8,724 nt of DNA, taken from Fidelibacterota bacterium (lineage in GTDB: Bacteria > Fidelibacterota > Fidelibacteria > Fidelibacterales > Fidelibacteraceae). The notes under the pieces were generated by a model that was not told the origin of the DNA, did not search any database, and worked only from the letters and a program-made list of their open reading frames with translations. This document shows positions 1 through 7,467 of the stretch, piece by piece. The DNA is taken from NCBI GenBank assembly GCA_030620575.1, contig JAUXEL010000067.1, positions 1-8,724 of the forward strand, written 5' to 3'. Within the stretch, counting starts at the first letter, position 1; each line of letters opens with the position of its first letter. The position numbers and the translations under genes were made by a program.

Positions 1-3
1 CCT

Positions 4-40
4 TCCTCCTTCGCCCCCGAAGGGTCGGGCCTACGGAGGA
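4..40. repeat. Imperfect inverted repeat just downstream of carB
   Basis: TCCTCC (4-9) pairs with GGAGGA (35-40), and inside it CCCGA (16-20) pairs with TCGGG (25-29) across a 4-nt loop. On the minus strand it begins about 30 nt after the carB stop, so it could contribute to ending the carAB transcript. However, the visible flank shows no run of T after the stem, so a rho-independent terminator is not supported. The same CCCGA-N4-TCGGG core recurs at 4587-4600 and 7572-7585, which favours a dispersed intergenic repeat. Bases 41-69 are AT-rich and I see nothing else there. Confidence 0.5.
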
Positions 41-69
41 CAAGTTTTACTTTTGTCTTTTTACTTGTA

Positions 70-3000
70 TTAAACGCTATATTCGTCCCAGCTTTTTATC
101 TTGAGTTCGTCCATAGATGTGTCGGCCAAAGCTTCAAAAAGGCGCATGGCAACCTGTCTGTTGGTGATCAGGGGAATAGCATGGTCCACCGCGGTACGGC
201 GGATGATATAATCATTTGTCAGTTCATCTTCATTGTAATTTTTCGGTATGTTTATTACAAGATCAAATTCACCGCGTTTGAGATGATCAATTACATTCGG
301 CTGTATTTTGTCAAGAGGCCAGTGTAAAGTCTTATTTGGAATACCATGCATATTCAGGAAGTCGGAACTGCCTCCTGTTGCATAAATATTAATACCCATA
401 TCAGAAATTGTTTTTATGCCATCGAGCATCTCTTCTTTGGATGCCATGGGACCGGATGAAATAAGGACATTTTTTAAAGGAAATATAAATCCGACGGATA
501 TCAGCGATTTTAAAAAGGCTTCGTGGAAATTATCACCGAGACAGGCAACCTCACCGGTAGATGTCATTTCAACACCGGTGGCGGGATCGGCTCCCCGCAG
601 TCGGGTAAAGGAATATTGCGACGCCTTGACAGCTACATATTCATAATCATACAAGGGGATCCGTATCTTTTTTTGCTGCTGTCCCAAAATGATCTTTGTC
701 GCAATCTCAATAAAATTCTTTTTTAACGTTTTGGAAACAAAGGGAAAGCTACGGGAAGCACGCAAGTTGCATTCAATAACGCGGACTTCATTATTTTTTG
801 CGATATACTGGATATTAAAAGGACCGTTAATATGTAAATTCCTGGCAATATCCGCGGACGTTTTTCGAATCTGGCGTTCGGTCTCAAAATACGTACGTTG
901 CGGAGGCAGCACTAAAGTTGCATCACCGGAATGCACTCCGGCATTTTCTACATGCTCAGAGATGGCATAACAAATAATTTTACCGTCTTGTGCTACAGCA
1001 TCGAATTCGAGTTCCTTGGCATTTTCATAAAATTTACTGATAACGACAGGATATTCCTGTGAAATATCTGCAGCTGCCTGTAAAAATTTCTTTAATTCCT
1101 TATCGCCGGTTGCCACGGCCATCGCAGCCCCGGATAGCACATAAGAAGGACGAACCAGAACGGGGTATCCGACATTATTAGCAAAGGCAAGTGCACTTTC
1201 TGTGTCTTTCAGTGTCTTCCATTCCGGTTGCTTAATCTCCAGTTCATCCAGCATGGCAGAAAAAAGGCTGCGGTTTTCCGCGCGATCGATTGATTCGGGA
1301 CCGGTTCCCAATATCCGCATGCCGTTTTCATGTAAGCGTACCGCAAGATTGTTGGGAATTTGACCGCCCATCGACAAGATCAAGCCTTCGGGATCTATTT
1401 TTTGATATATTTCACGCACAGTTTCAAAGGTCAGCTCCTCAAAAAACAGCGCGTCGAATTCATCGTAATCGGTACTGACTGTTTCGGGATTACAGTTGAT
1501 CATGACGGCTTTTTTGCCGTTTTCACGGGCTGTTTTACCCGCGATCACGCAGCACCAGTCGAATTCCACGCTTGATCCAATACGGTAGGGACCGCTGCCA
1601 AGAATAACCACACCGTCATCAAGTTTTTCGGTGTAATCATCACTGATACCTTCATAGGTCAAATACAGATAATTGGTCATTGCGGGATATTCTGCCGCAA
1701 CGGTATCAATTTGTTTGATCACGGGATGAATATCCGCTTTTTGACGCATAGAATAAATTTTTTCTTCTTTAGTATTGGTCAATATAGCCAACTGCTCATC
1801 GGAATAACCTAATTTCTTTGCGTATAGCAAAACATCATCATTTAATTTTTCACCTTTTTCGAGTCGCAGTGAAACGTCCACAACATTTTTGATCTTATGC
1901 AGAAACCATTTATCAATTTTCGTCAAATCATATACCCTATCAATAGAATATCCCTGAGAAAAAGCATCTACAACTGCAAACAGACGTTCGTCGCTGGGTT
2001 TCATCAGAGAATCTTCCAGTGAAGCAATGGCAAATTTGTCATTTGCCACCAGTCCCCGTGCCCCTGTTCCCAACATGCGGATAGCTTTTTGAAGGGTTTC
2101 CTCAAAATTACGGCCGATGGCCATTACCTCGCCCACAGATTTCATCGACGAACCAATACGCCGGGAAACATTCCGGAATTTTTTCAAATCCCAGCGCGGC
2201 ATCTTCACCACAATATAATCCAGCGCCGGTTCAAAAAACGCGGAGGTTGCCGTAATAGCATTCGACAGTTCGTGCAGACCGTATCCCAGTCCGAGCTTCG
2301 CGGCAATAAAAGCCAAAGGATATCCGGTGGCTTTCGATGCAAGAGCAGAACTCCGGGATAAACGCGCATTCACCTCGATCACCCGGTAATCTTCCGAGTG
2401 TGGATCCAGGGCATATTGAATATTGCATTCGCCGACCACCCCAAGATGCCGTATCACGCGAATCCCGATTTCACGTAATTTATGATATTCTGAATTTGTA
2501 AGGGTCTGGCTGGGCGCGACAACGATGCTTTCCCCGGTGTGAATACCGAGCGGATCAACATTCTCCATGTTGCATACCGTGATACAATTGTCGTATTTAT
2601 CGCGAACCACTTCGTATTCTATTTCTTTCCAGCCGCCGAGATACTCTTCGATCAGGATCTGTGACGTATAACTGAAAGCCTTTCCGGCGCGGTCTATCAA
2701 TTTTTCTTTATTTTTACATACACCGCTGCCCAGCCCGCCCAATGCGTAAGCAATACGCAACATAACGGGATAGTTGAGCTCATCGGCAAAGGCAAGTGCT
2801 TCATCGACAGTTCCCACTGCTTTGCTTTTTGGATAATGAACATGTATTTTATCGAGTTCCCGATTAAATTTTTCACGGTCTTCGGTGTTCTGGATGGTTT
2901 CAACCGGGGTGCCAAGTACTTTTACCCCGTATTTCTTCAAAATGCCTTTATCGTAGAGTTCCAGACCGCAATTCAGGGCAGTCTGTCCCCCAAAACCAAG

Positions 3001-3255
3001 CAAAATGCCGTCCGGTTTTTCTTTTTTCAGTATCTTTTCAACAAATTCAACGGTAACCGGCAGTAAATATACTTTATCCGCGAGGTAATCGGATGTTTGA
3101 ATGGTCGCAATATTGGGATTAATGAGAACAGTTTCAATCCCTTCTTCCTTGAGGGCTTTAATAGCCTGTGAACCGGAATAATCAAATTCACCCGCTTCTC
3201 CGATCTTTATTGCCGCGGAGCCGAGAATAACTGCTTTTTTTACTGTTTTTTTCAT
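70..3255 (-). CDS. carB: Carbamoyl-phosphate synthase large subunit
   Basis: This subunit joins ammonia from CarA with bicarbonate, using two ATP, to form carbamoyl phosphate for pyrimidines and arginine in the cytoplasm. It has 1061 residues, about full family length. The first ATP-grasp half has RIAYALGGLGSG (167-178) and a metal-site stretch around E294 and N296. A helical oligomerisation region includes QIDTVAAEYPAMTNYLY (515-531). The second ATP-grasp half has RPSYVLSGA (702-710) and E828/N830. A C-terminal MGS-like allosteric domain runs from about 930 to 1061, with ATGGSS (959-964) and IRRTAVD (1018-1024). Wording such as DKWFLHKIKN and PETVSTDYDEFD resembles Bacteroidota CarB and eukaryotic CPS more than E. 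coli CarB. The ATG has AAGGA five bases upstream, inside the 17-bp gap after carA, so translation follows carA in one operon. The stop is TAA. I see no damage. Confidence 0.98.
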   Translation of the reverse strand: MKKTVKKAVILGSAAIKIGEAGEFDYSGSQAIKALKEEGIETVLINPNIATIQTSDYLADKVYLLPVTVEFVEKILKKEKPDGILLGFGGQTALNCGLELYDKGILKKYGVKVLGTPVETIQNTEDREKFNRELDKIHVHYPKSKAVGTVDEALAFADELNYPVMLRIAYALGGLGSGVCKNKEKLIDRAGKAFSYTSQILIEEYLGGWKEIEYEVVRDKYDNCITVCNMENVDPLGIHTGESIVVAPSQTLTNSEYHKLREIGIRVIRHLGVVGECNIQYALDPHSEDYRVIEVNARLSRSSALASKATGYPLAFIAAKLGLGYGLHELSNAITATSAFFEPALDYIVVKMPRWDLKKFRNVSRRIGSSMKSVGEVMAIGRNFEETLQKAIRMLGTGARGLVANDKFAIASLEDSLMKPSDERLFAVVDAFSQGYSIDRVYDLTKIDKWFLHKIKNVVDVSLRLEKGEKLNDDVLLYAKKLGYSDEQLAILTNTKEEKIYSMRQKADIHPVIKQIDTVAAEYPAMTNYLYLTYEGISDDYTEKLDDGVVILGSGPYRIGSSVEFDWCCVIAGKTARENGKKAVMINCNPETVSTDYDEFDALFFEELTFETVREIYQKIDPEGLILSMGGQIPNNLAVRLHENGMRILGTGPESIDRAENRSLFSAMLDELEIKQPEWKTLKDTESALAFANNVGYPVLVRPSYVLSGAAMAVATGDKELKKFLQAAADISQEYPVVISKFYENAKELEFDAVAQDGKIICYAISEHVENAGVHSGDATLVLPPQRTYFETERQIRKTSADIARNLHINGPFNIQYIAKNNEVRVIECNLRASRSFPFVSKTLKKNFIEIATKIILGQQQKKIRIPLYDYEYVAVKASQYSFTRLRGADPATGVEMTSTGEVACLGDNFHEAFLKSLISVGFIFPLKNVLISSGPMASKEEMLDGIKTISDMGINIYATGGSSDFLNMHGIPNKTLHWPLDKIQPNVIDHLKRGEFDLVINIPKNYNEDELTNDYIIRRTAVDHAIPLITNRQVAMRLFEALADTSMDELKIKSWDEYSV

Positions 3256-3272
3256 TCAAATCCTTATTCGGC

Positions 3273-4328
3273 TTAAAAAAACCGTTTAAATTCATCAAAT
3301 ACAAATGCGGTATCTACCGGCCCCGGCATGGCTTCCGGATGAAACTGGGTTGATAAAATGGGTAAATTCTTATGCCACAGCCCTTCATTGGTACCGTCAT
3401 TCAAATTTTCGAACCAGGATATCCAATTGGAGGGAATGCTTTTCATATCTACGGCATAGCCATGATTTTGCGTGGTAACATAGGCTTTACGTGTCAGACG
3501 GTCCAGCACCGGCTGGTTTTGACTCCGGTGTCCGTATTTCAATTTATAGGTTTTCGCCCCGACTGTCAGGGCAAGCAACTGATGTCCGAGACAGATACCT
3601 AATATCGGTTTGCGTTCGGTCATAAAATTGTTGATCTTTTCGGTCATAAAGAGATATTGCGCCGGATCTCCCGGTCCGCTTGACAGTACAATACCATCAT
3701 ATTGGATTGAAGAATAATCATAATGGTAGGGTACCTGTATCACCTTGAAACCGCGTTTTACTACATTGGCGATAATGCTGTTCTTGCATCCAAAATCAAG
3801 TAAAAGCACCGTTTTATCGCCCTTTCCGTGTTTAACAGGGGCATCTACCGTAACTTTTTCGATGAGCAATTCCTTGTTCGGATCGTAAAAATCGATATCT
3901 TTATCATTAATAATTATTTTTCCCAACATGGTCCCGCTTTCCCGTAGGACTTTGGTCAACGCGCGGGTATCAATTCCCGTGATCCCCGGAATGCCTTCTT
4001 TTTTTAGCCAGGTATTTAGACTCATATCCGCATTCCAGTGGCTGTAAGTATCCGAAAGATTGCTGACGATAAAACCAAAGGCCTGAATGCGGGGCGATTC
4101 CCAATGTTTTGTAGTAATAGCTCCGTCAGACTCCGCCGGGACGCCGTAATTCCCGATCAAGGGATAGGTGGATGTCAATATTTGACCGTAATACGATGGA
4201 TCTGTCAGTGCTTCGGGATATCCTACCATACCGGTATTGAAGACAATTTCACCGGAGGTGGATTTGGGTGTGCCAAAGGCGGTACCTTCAAATTTCATCC
4301 CATTTTCCAAAACTAATGTTGCTTTCAT
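3273..4328 (-). CDS. carA: Carbamoyl-phosphate synthase small (glutaminase) subunit
   Basis: CarA hydrolyses glutamine and passes the ammonia to CarB through the heterodimer's internal tunnel. It has 351 residues, close to the shorter members of the family. The N-terminal CPSase small-chain domain (about 1-135) has GEIVFNTGMVGYPEALTDPSY (26-46) and GITGIDTRALTK (115-126). The class I glutamine amidotransferase domain (about 172-351) has SSGPGDP (216-222), the nucleophile elbow GICLGHQ with Cys246, GHRSQNQPV (266-274), QNHGYAVD (287-294) and QFHPEA with His330 and Glu332. The catalytic triad is therefore complete. The start ATG is preceded by AGAAGG with only three bases between, a short but plausible spacing, and the N-terminus matches the family without extension. 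It is the first gene of carAB, with carB 17 bp downstream. The stop is TAA. Confidence 0.98.
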   Translation of the reverse strand: MKATLVLENGMKFEGTAFGTPKSTSGEIVFNTGMVGYPEALTDPSYYGQILTSTYPLIGNYGVPAESDGAITTKHWESPRIQAFGFIVSNLSDTYSHWNADMSLNTWLKKEGIPGITGIDTRALTKVLRESGTMLGKIIINDKDIDFYDPNKELLIEKVTVDAPVKHGKGDKTVLLLDFGCKNSIIANVVKRGFKVIQVPYHYDYSSIQYDGIVLSSGPGDPAQYLFMTEKINNFMTERKPILGICLGHQLLALTVGAKTYKLKYGHRSQNQPVLDRLTRKAYVTTQNHGYAVDMKSIPSNWISWFENLNDGTNEGLWHKNLPILSTQFHPEAMPGPVDTAFVFDEFKRFF

Positions 4329-4500
4329 TGACCTTCTATCGCTTTATTTTATTTTAGATTTTTGATTCATTCTCATCCTTATTTTTCCCCCGAAATAAAC
4401 AGATACAGAACTCGGGTAAATCTAATAAATGATTGCTCGTTTTGACAGAAAAAAAATCAATGAATAAGGTCATTTTTTATTCAATTTGTTGATGATTATT
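4329..4500 (-). promoter_or_regulatory. carAB 5' flank with a 23-bp palindrome
   Basis: This 170-bp AT-rich stretch before carA must hold the operon promoter, because the next gene upstream ends at 4990 and a repeat cluster lies between. I cannot settle on a -35/-10 pair. A perfect dyad, TGAATAA-N9-TTATTCA, sits at 4461-4483, about 135-155 bp before the carA ATG. Its half-sites resemble those of an ARG box (TGAAT/ATTCA), but the spacing is 13 instead of 4 between the pentamers, so ArgR binding is only a guess. Confidence 0.3.
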
Positions 4501-4525
4501 AGAAATTACTAACAAAGATAAGGAA

Positions 4526-4553
4526 AACCACAGATTTCGCAGATTACACGGAT
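4526..4553. repeat. Short interspersed repeat with CAGATT doublet
   Basis: The stretch begins AACCACAGATTTCGCAG and carries CAGATT twice (4531-4536 and 4540-4545), ending in ACACGGAT. I recall very similar intergenic sentences in many unrelated environmental bacteria, usually read on the other strand as ATCCGTGTAATCTGCG. It occurs once in this window, so the repeat call rests on recall and not on local copies. Confidence 0.45.
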
Positions 4554-4570
4554 AATATAGTAGCATTATG

Positions 4571-4667
4571 AACTGTCATCTTGAGTCCCGAAACATCGGG
4601 GAAAGATCTATTCATGTTACAAAACACTAAATCATGAATAGATCCTTCACTACGTTCAGGATGACAG
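4571..4667. repeat. Long inverted repeat, TGTCATCCTGA-type palindromic element
   Basis: The outer arms are CTGTCATC (4573-4580) and its complement ending at 4667. The inner arms GATCTATTCATG (4605-4616) and CATGAATAGATC (4633-4644) are perfect complements around a 16-nt loop. Only the left arm carries an extra small hairpin, CCCGA-N4-TCGGG, at 4587-4600. This is the class of intergenic palindrome common in Bacteroidota-like genomes whose translation reads HPERSEGS. A related end, ATGACAGATTT, occurs here at 4661-4671 and again at 7515-7525. Confidence 0.7.
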
Positions 4668-4693
4668 ATTTTGGTGGGATAAATATAAATAAT

Positions 4694-4839
4694 GTCATCC
4701 CGGACGTGCTCGCCATGGCGAGGCCGTAGGCGTAGCATGGATCCGGGATCTAAACAGTTGGGTCACTCTAAAATTGAAATGATAGTTGTATATATGAGAT
4801 CCCGGATAAACTTGCCGCTGGCAACTTTTCCGGGATGAC
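4694..4839. repeat. Nested inverted repeat with hairpin-bearing arms
   Basis: GTCATCCCGGA (4694-4704) is the exact complement of 4829-4839, and ATCCGGGATCT (4741-4751) is the exact complement of 4797-4807. Each arm can also fold on itself, since ATCCCGGA and TCCGGGAT occur at its two ends. The left arm contains the perfect palindrome CTCGCCATGGCGAG (4709-4722). The right arm contains TTGCC-GCT-GGCAA (4812-4824). About 45 bp of AT-rich sequence separates the arms. No open frame or transposase is associated. Confidence 0.7.
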
Positions 4840-4875
4840 GTGTTGGGATTATCAGGATAACAAATTGATTTTTGT

Positions 4876-4939
4876 TAAAAAGGAACAGGCATCAGTCTTC
4901 TCCGCCAGCTGGCGGATACGCCGGACATGTGCCTGTTCC
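4876..4939 (-). terminator. Composite stem-loop with T run, possible terminator
   Basis: Ten-base arms GGAACAGGCA (4882-4891) and TGCCTGTTCC (4930-4939) are exact complements. Between them lies a second perfect palindrome, TCCGCCAGCTGGCGGA (4901-4916). On the minus strand the stem is followed directly by TTTTT (complement of 4877-4881). This places it about 50 bp after the stop of the leftmost lipoprotein gene, where a terminator would be expected, and it would keep that transcript out of carAB. The 38-nt loop is long for a classical terminator, so it may equally be a dispersed repeat. Confidence 0.45.
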
Positions 4940-4989
4940 CTACACATCGAATTTAAATAATTCCAAATTAAATATTTTCCAGTCACCAG

Positions 4990-5940
4990 TTATTCCAACG
5001 ATCCTCCCCATTCCGTTACGACAAATCCTTTACGTTCGAAAGGAGGTATATTAGGTTCCTTTAATTCGACATATTCGGTCATATCCCTGATGATATAGAA
5101 CAGGCGCAAGCGGGAATCGGCTTGTTGGCTGAGTTTCAATGGAATTACATGATCAACCTGAGCAGTGTGTTGCGGCCATATAGCATAATACGGCGCATCA
5201 TTCAGACGCGGGATCCAATAATCTATAAAGTCGTAAATCTCTTTTTTGTTAAAGCCGTAGTTCCTCAAATTCATTGCAAAGAAAAACGGAAGATCTGCCT
5301 GCGCAATCACCCAACCCGCATCGTATTGCCAAACATCGGGCAGATCGGCTTCATAAAAAAGGAATTCATATTTTCGATTGATCGTTCCATTCGGCTTAAT
5401 TCGTATATTTTTCCATTTCTTGGGATATTAAGGAATAGATTCAGTCACTTCGCCACCATAAGGGAACTCCAGCGAAACTGTCATTTTTGTCTTTTTTTCT
5501 GGATAGAGGTAGATATTGGGTTTCTCAACTTGTATTATTTCCAGTCCGGCATTAACAATAAAGTTCACTATATAGTCATTAGAATTTGCGGAATCACCTC
5601 GAGCTACCAATTCAAAGTCCATACAGTAAAAAGAGAAGAAATAACTATAATGATCACCCAAATAGTATAATTCATAACCACCGGAATTAAAATCAACTTT
5701 GACTATAGAATCTTGGATTTGACACGTGAACCATGCATGTAAATTACTATCTGGTAAATCAAAAGTTATACTATCAAGTTGAGTCCATTCGCCGACCTTT
5801 TGATATAGTTTCTCACCGACTGCAATATTTACTGTATCTAAATAGTCGTAGTCATTATAAGGATTAAGGGTAAAATTACATCCAGGGAAAACAATCACCG
5901 CTGTGATGATAATGATAAGGAGTATAAAGAATTTTTTCAT
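4990..5940 (-). pseudogene. Lipoprotein paralogue 1, interrupted by one in-frame TAA
   Basis: Reading from the ATG at 5940, the frame encodes a lipoprotein signal peptide with lipobox FPGC (Cys21), a mature N-terminal region, then KPNIYLYPEKK (140-150) and GGEVTESIP. A TAA follows at codon 171 (5428-5430). The same frame continues without another stop for 145 codons to a TAA at 4990, giving YPKKWKN, YEFLFYEADLPDVWQYD, DYWIPRL, FERKGFVVTEWGG. These match the intact neighbours at 6274-7284 and 7760-8724, which have Ala or Pro where the stop lies. No frameshift is needed. The simplest reading is a gene recently broken by one nonsense mutation, or a base error in the assembly. It lacks the DSRCP motif of the other copies. 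An AAAGGA lies seven bases before the ATG. Confidence 0.85.
5428..5940 (-). CDS. Truncated N-terminal product of lipoprotein paralogue 1
   Basis: If translated, the interrupted gene gives a 170-residue precursor with an intact signal peptide: two Lys at 2-3, a hydrophobic stretch 4-18, and lipobox VFPGC with Cys21 followed by Asn. The product would keep the N-terminal region and the first beta strands of the C-terminal domain (KPNIYLYP at 140-147) but lose the rest of that domain. Because the core of the conserved domain is missing, I expect no normal function. It is listed separately because gene callers would report it as a small hypothetical lipoprotein. The downstream part also has a GTG-initiated frame (4990-5310) without a visible ribosome site, which I do not regard as a gene. 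Confidence 0.5.
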   Translation of the reverse strand: MKKFFILLIIIITAVIVFPGCNFTLNPYNDYDYLDTVNIAVGEKLYQKVGEWTQLDSITFDLPDSNLHAWFTCQIQDSIVKVDFNSGGYELYYLGDHYSYFFSFYCMDFELVARGDSANSNDYIVNFIVNAGLEIIQVEKPNIYLYPEKKTKMTVSLEFPYGGEVTESIP

Positions 5941-6200
5941 GGACTAATCCTTTAGATTTAAATTTCATTTTGAGACACAAGCCATGGCGTCTTTACACTG
6001 TTAAGACAAGGCTCTTCTCCATCACCTACGGTGAACCTTCGGTGCTCAAGAAAGCTACAAAGAGCAGACTACCTTATCTTTACTATGTTTCTGTTTATCA
6101 TCCGTGCGAATGATTATTCGCCCCTACATGTTACGTACGAGTTGTGCGTTATGAGCACTTCCGACCAGTCGTCTTTCTCCCTACGGTCGACCAAGCCGAC
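5941..6200. repeat. Gene-free spacer of small mosaic hairpin repeats
   Basis: No gene is supported in this stretch between lipoprotein copies 1 and 2. It holds several short dyads: GCTCTT (6011-6016) with AAGAGC (6060-6065), which encloses CACC-TAC-GGTG (6023-6033) and ACC-TTC-GGT (6035-6043); GCGAAT-GATT-ATTCGC (6106-6121); and GGTCGACC (6185-6192). CTACGGTCGA at 6181-6190 recurs at 7504-7513. The promoter of copy 1 should lie in 5941-6000, but I cannot identify it. Confidence 0.5.
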
Positions 6201-6275
6201 AGGTCTTTCTTGTCCGCCCCCAATACTTCGAGGGAGGTAAATTGATTCTCGATTCTTTTTTTCAACTATTCAACT
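6201..6275. repeat. 75-bp direct repeat, copy A, abutting a stop codon
   Basis: This is identical to 7671-7745 except for one base (T at 6238, C at 7708). It starts abruptly at AGGTCTTTCT and runs into the 3' end of lipoprotein copy 2, ending with two TTCAACTA octamers (6261-6276), the last of which contains the stop codon. The two copies are exactly 1470 bp apart. The adjacent coding sequences differ at many sites, so the spacer is better conserved than the genes. Confidence 0.9.
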
Positions 6276-7284
6276 ATTTCTTCAGTACTACTCCCCACTC
6301 GGTCACAGTAAATCCTGTTCGTTCAAAATCCGGTATGTGCGGTGTGAACATATCCTCAAATTCCGGGATTTCTTTGATCACATAAAAAAGACGGAAAATG
6401 GATCTTGGTGTTTTGCTAATATCCAGTGTTACAACTTCATCAATTTTAGCTGTGTGCTGTGGGTAGATGACATAATAGGGTGAGTTTTTCAATCGGGGGA
6501 TCCAATATTCCGTAAAATCCGCTATCTCACGCATATTAAAACCATAATCTTTTAGGTTATCTTCAAAAAATATTCTCAGTCCGCCTTGCTTAACCGACCA
6601 ACCTTCGTCGTATTGCCATTTATCCGGCAATGCGGCTTCATAGAATAGAAAATCATGTTCTCTGTTGATCTTTCCTGAAGGTGTAACCTTGATATCTTGC
6701 CACATTTCAGGATAGGCCGGGTCGGACACGGTGACTTCGCCCCCCAAAGGAAATTCCAAGGAGACATCCAGTTTTGTTGTGAGTTTGGGATAGAGGTAGA
6801 TATTGGGTTTCAAGATGATTATAACATCCGGGTCCATTACAAACGATATTCGGTAATCCCGCTCTCGAATGATTTCATCCATAACCCTATAAGGTAATAC
6901 GTTGACTATTGTAAACCAAAAATACATCCCGGAGGGAAATCCCATTGTAGAAAATCTGCTATCCGGATATTCCCATATCACCCGTGCTCGTATTGAATCT
7001 GTTGAAAACATCCAATGCTGGACCGTATCATTTATCCCGAAAGAAAACCATGCGACAACACGACCGGTATCCGCCGTACTTAAATACATCGGACAGCGAC
7101 TGTCCTCGATGATGCTATCTAAACGCACCCACAGACTGTCGCTTTCGTAAAGGGTTTCTCCAATAGCAATATTGACCGTATCGCCAAAGTCAAAGGCATC
7201 TTTGTCCGAAACAAATAAATTACAGCTATAAAAAAAGATGACTGCAGCAGTAATTGCAATAATATAAGACAAAATACGCTTCAT
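6274..7284 (-). CDS. Lipoprotein paralogue 2, KPNIYLYP/EWG-domain protein of unknown function
   Basis: This is the complete 336-residue member of the array. The signal peptide runs MKRILSYIIAITAAVIFFYSC with lipobox FYSC and Cys21, followed by Asn, so it should be lipidated and exported, probably to the outer membrane. The N-terminal region (about 30-150) is beta-rich and has EDSRCP (60-65) and VVAWFSF (76-82). The C-terminal domain starts at KPNIYLYP (159-166) and includes FLFYEAALPDKWQYDEGW (212-229), YGFNMREI (247-254), YWIPRLKNSPYY (260-271) and FERTGFTVTEWG (320-331). I recognise the pattern from uncharacterised exported proteins in Firmicutes and Bacteroidota and know no activity for it. 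The ATG is preceded by GGGA with a six-base spacing, and the stop is TAG. Copy 3 lies upstream and broken copy 1 downstream. Confidence 0.92.
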   Translation of the reverse strand: MKRILSYIIAITAAVIFFYSCNLFVSDKDAFDFGDTVNIAIGETLYESDSLWVRLDSIIEDSRCPMYLSTADTGRVVAWFSFGINDTVQHWMFSTDSIRARVIWEYPDSRFSTMGFPSGMYFWFTIVNVLPYRVMDEIIRERDYRISFVMDPDVIIILKPNIYLYPKLTTKLDVSLEFPLGGEVTVSDPAYPEMWQDIKVTPSGKINREHDFLFYEAALPDKWQYDEGWSVKQGGLRIFFEDNLKDYGFNMREIADFTEYWIPRLKNSPYYVIYPQHTAKIDEVVTLDISKTPRSIFRLFYVIKEIPEFEDMFTPHIPDFERTGFTVTEWGVVLKK

Positions 7285-7430
7285 TACTCATCCCGTTGGT
7301 TAAACTCATTTATTTAATTAACAATCTTTCAAATGATTATAATGTAAATTAGTTCCATATTATTAACAATAAATAATTTGCTAAAGTTTAAGACACTGAT
7401 GTCAGGGAAAGGACTTAGAAGTTAGAATAG
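7285..7430. other. AT-rich spacer 5' of lipoprotein paralogue 2
   Basis: This very AT-rich leader has no gene and no clear palindrome beyond GACA-CTGA-TGTC near 7391. It is the natural place for the promoter of copy 2, and its composition contrasts with the GC-rich mosaic repeats at 7468-7670. Confidence 0.4.
7336..7341 (-). promoter_or_regulatory. Possible -10 element of lipoprotein paralogue 2
   Basis: A perfect TATAAT on the minus strand lies about 51 bp before the ATG at 7284. The best upstream hexamers are TTAATA at 19 bp and TTGTTA at 22 bp, neither at ideal distance, and I see no Bacteroidota-style TAnnTTTG. In DNA this AT-rich the match may be chance. Confidence 0.3.
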
Positions 7431-7467
7431 GCGTGTATTATAATCGTATCCTATTTGTGGATAGATT

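Noticed and set aside
4442..4447. Perfect TTGACA on the plus strand
   Set aside because: No acceptable -10 lies 16-18 bp downstream and there is no plus-strand gene to serve.
4544..4738. Minus-strand frame of 64 codons reading CHPERSEGSIHDL
   Set aside because: This is the translation of a palindromic intergenic repeat, not a gene. It has no ribosome site or family.
5428..5430. Reassigned or read-through TAA codon in lipoprotein copy 1
   Set aside because: carA and carB both end in TAA with no conserved extension, and the TAA is followed by T, a context for efficient termination. A nonsense mutation or base error is simpler.
5941..6273. A tRNA, riboswitch or CRISPR repeat in the lipoprotein spacers
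   Set aside because: The dyads are short and heterogeneous. No cloverleaf, no regularly spaced direct repeats and no recognisable riboswitch core were found.
6201..6275. Insertion sequence or MITE at the 75-bp repeat
   Set aside because: I see no terminal inverted repeats, target-site duplication or transposase, so only a direct repeat can be claimed.
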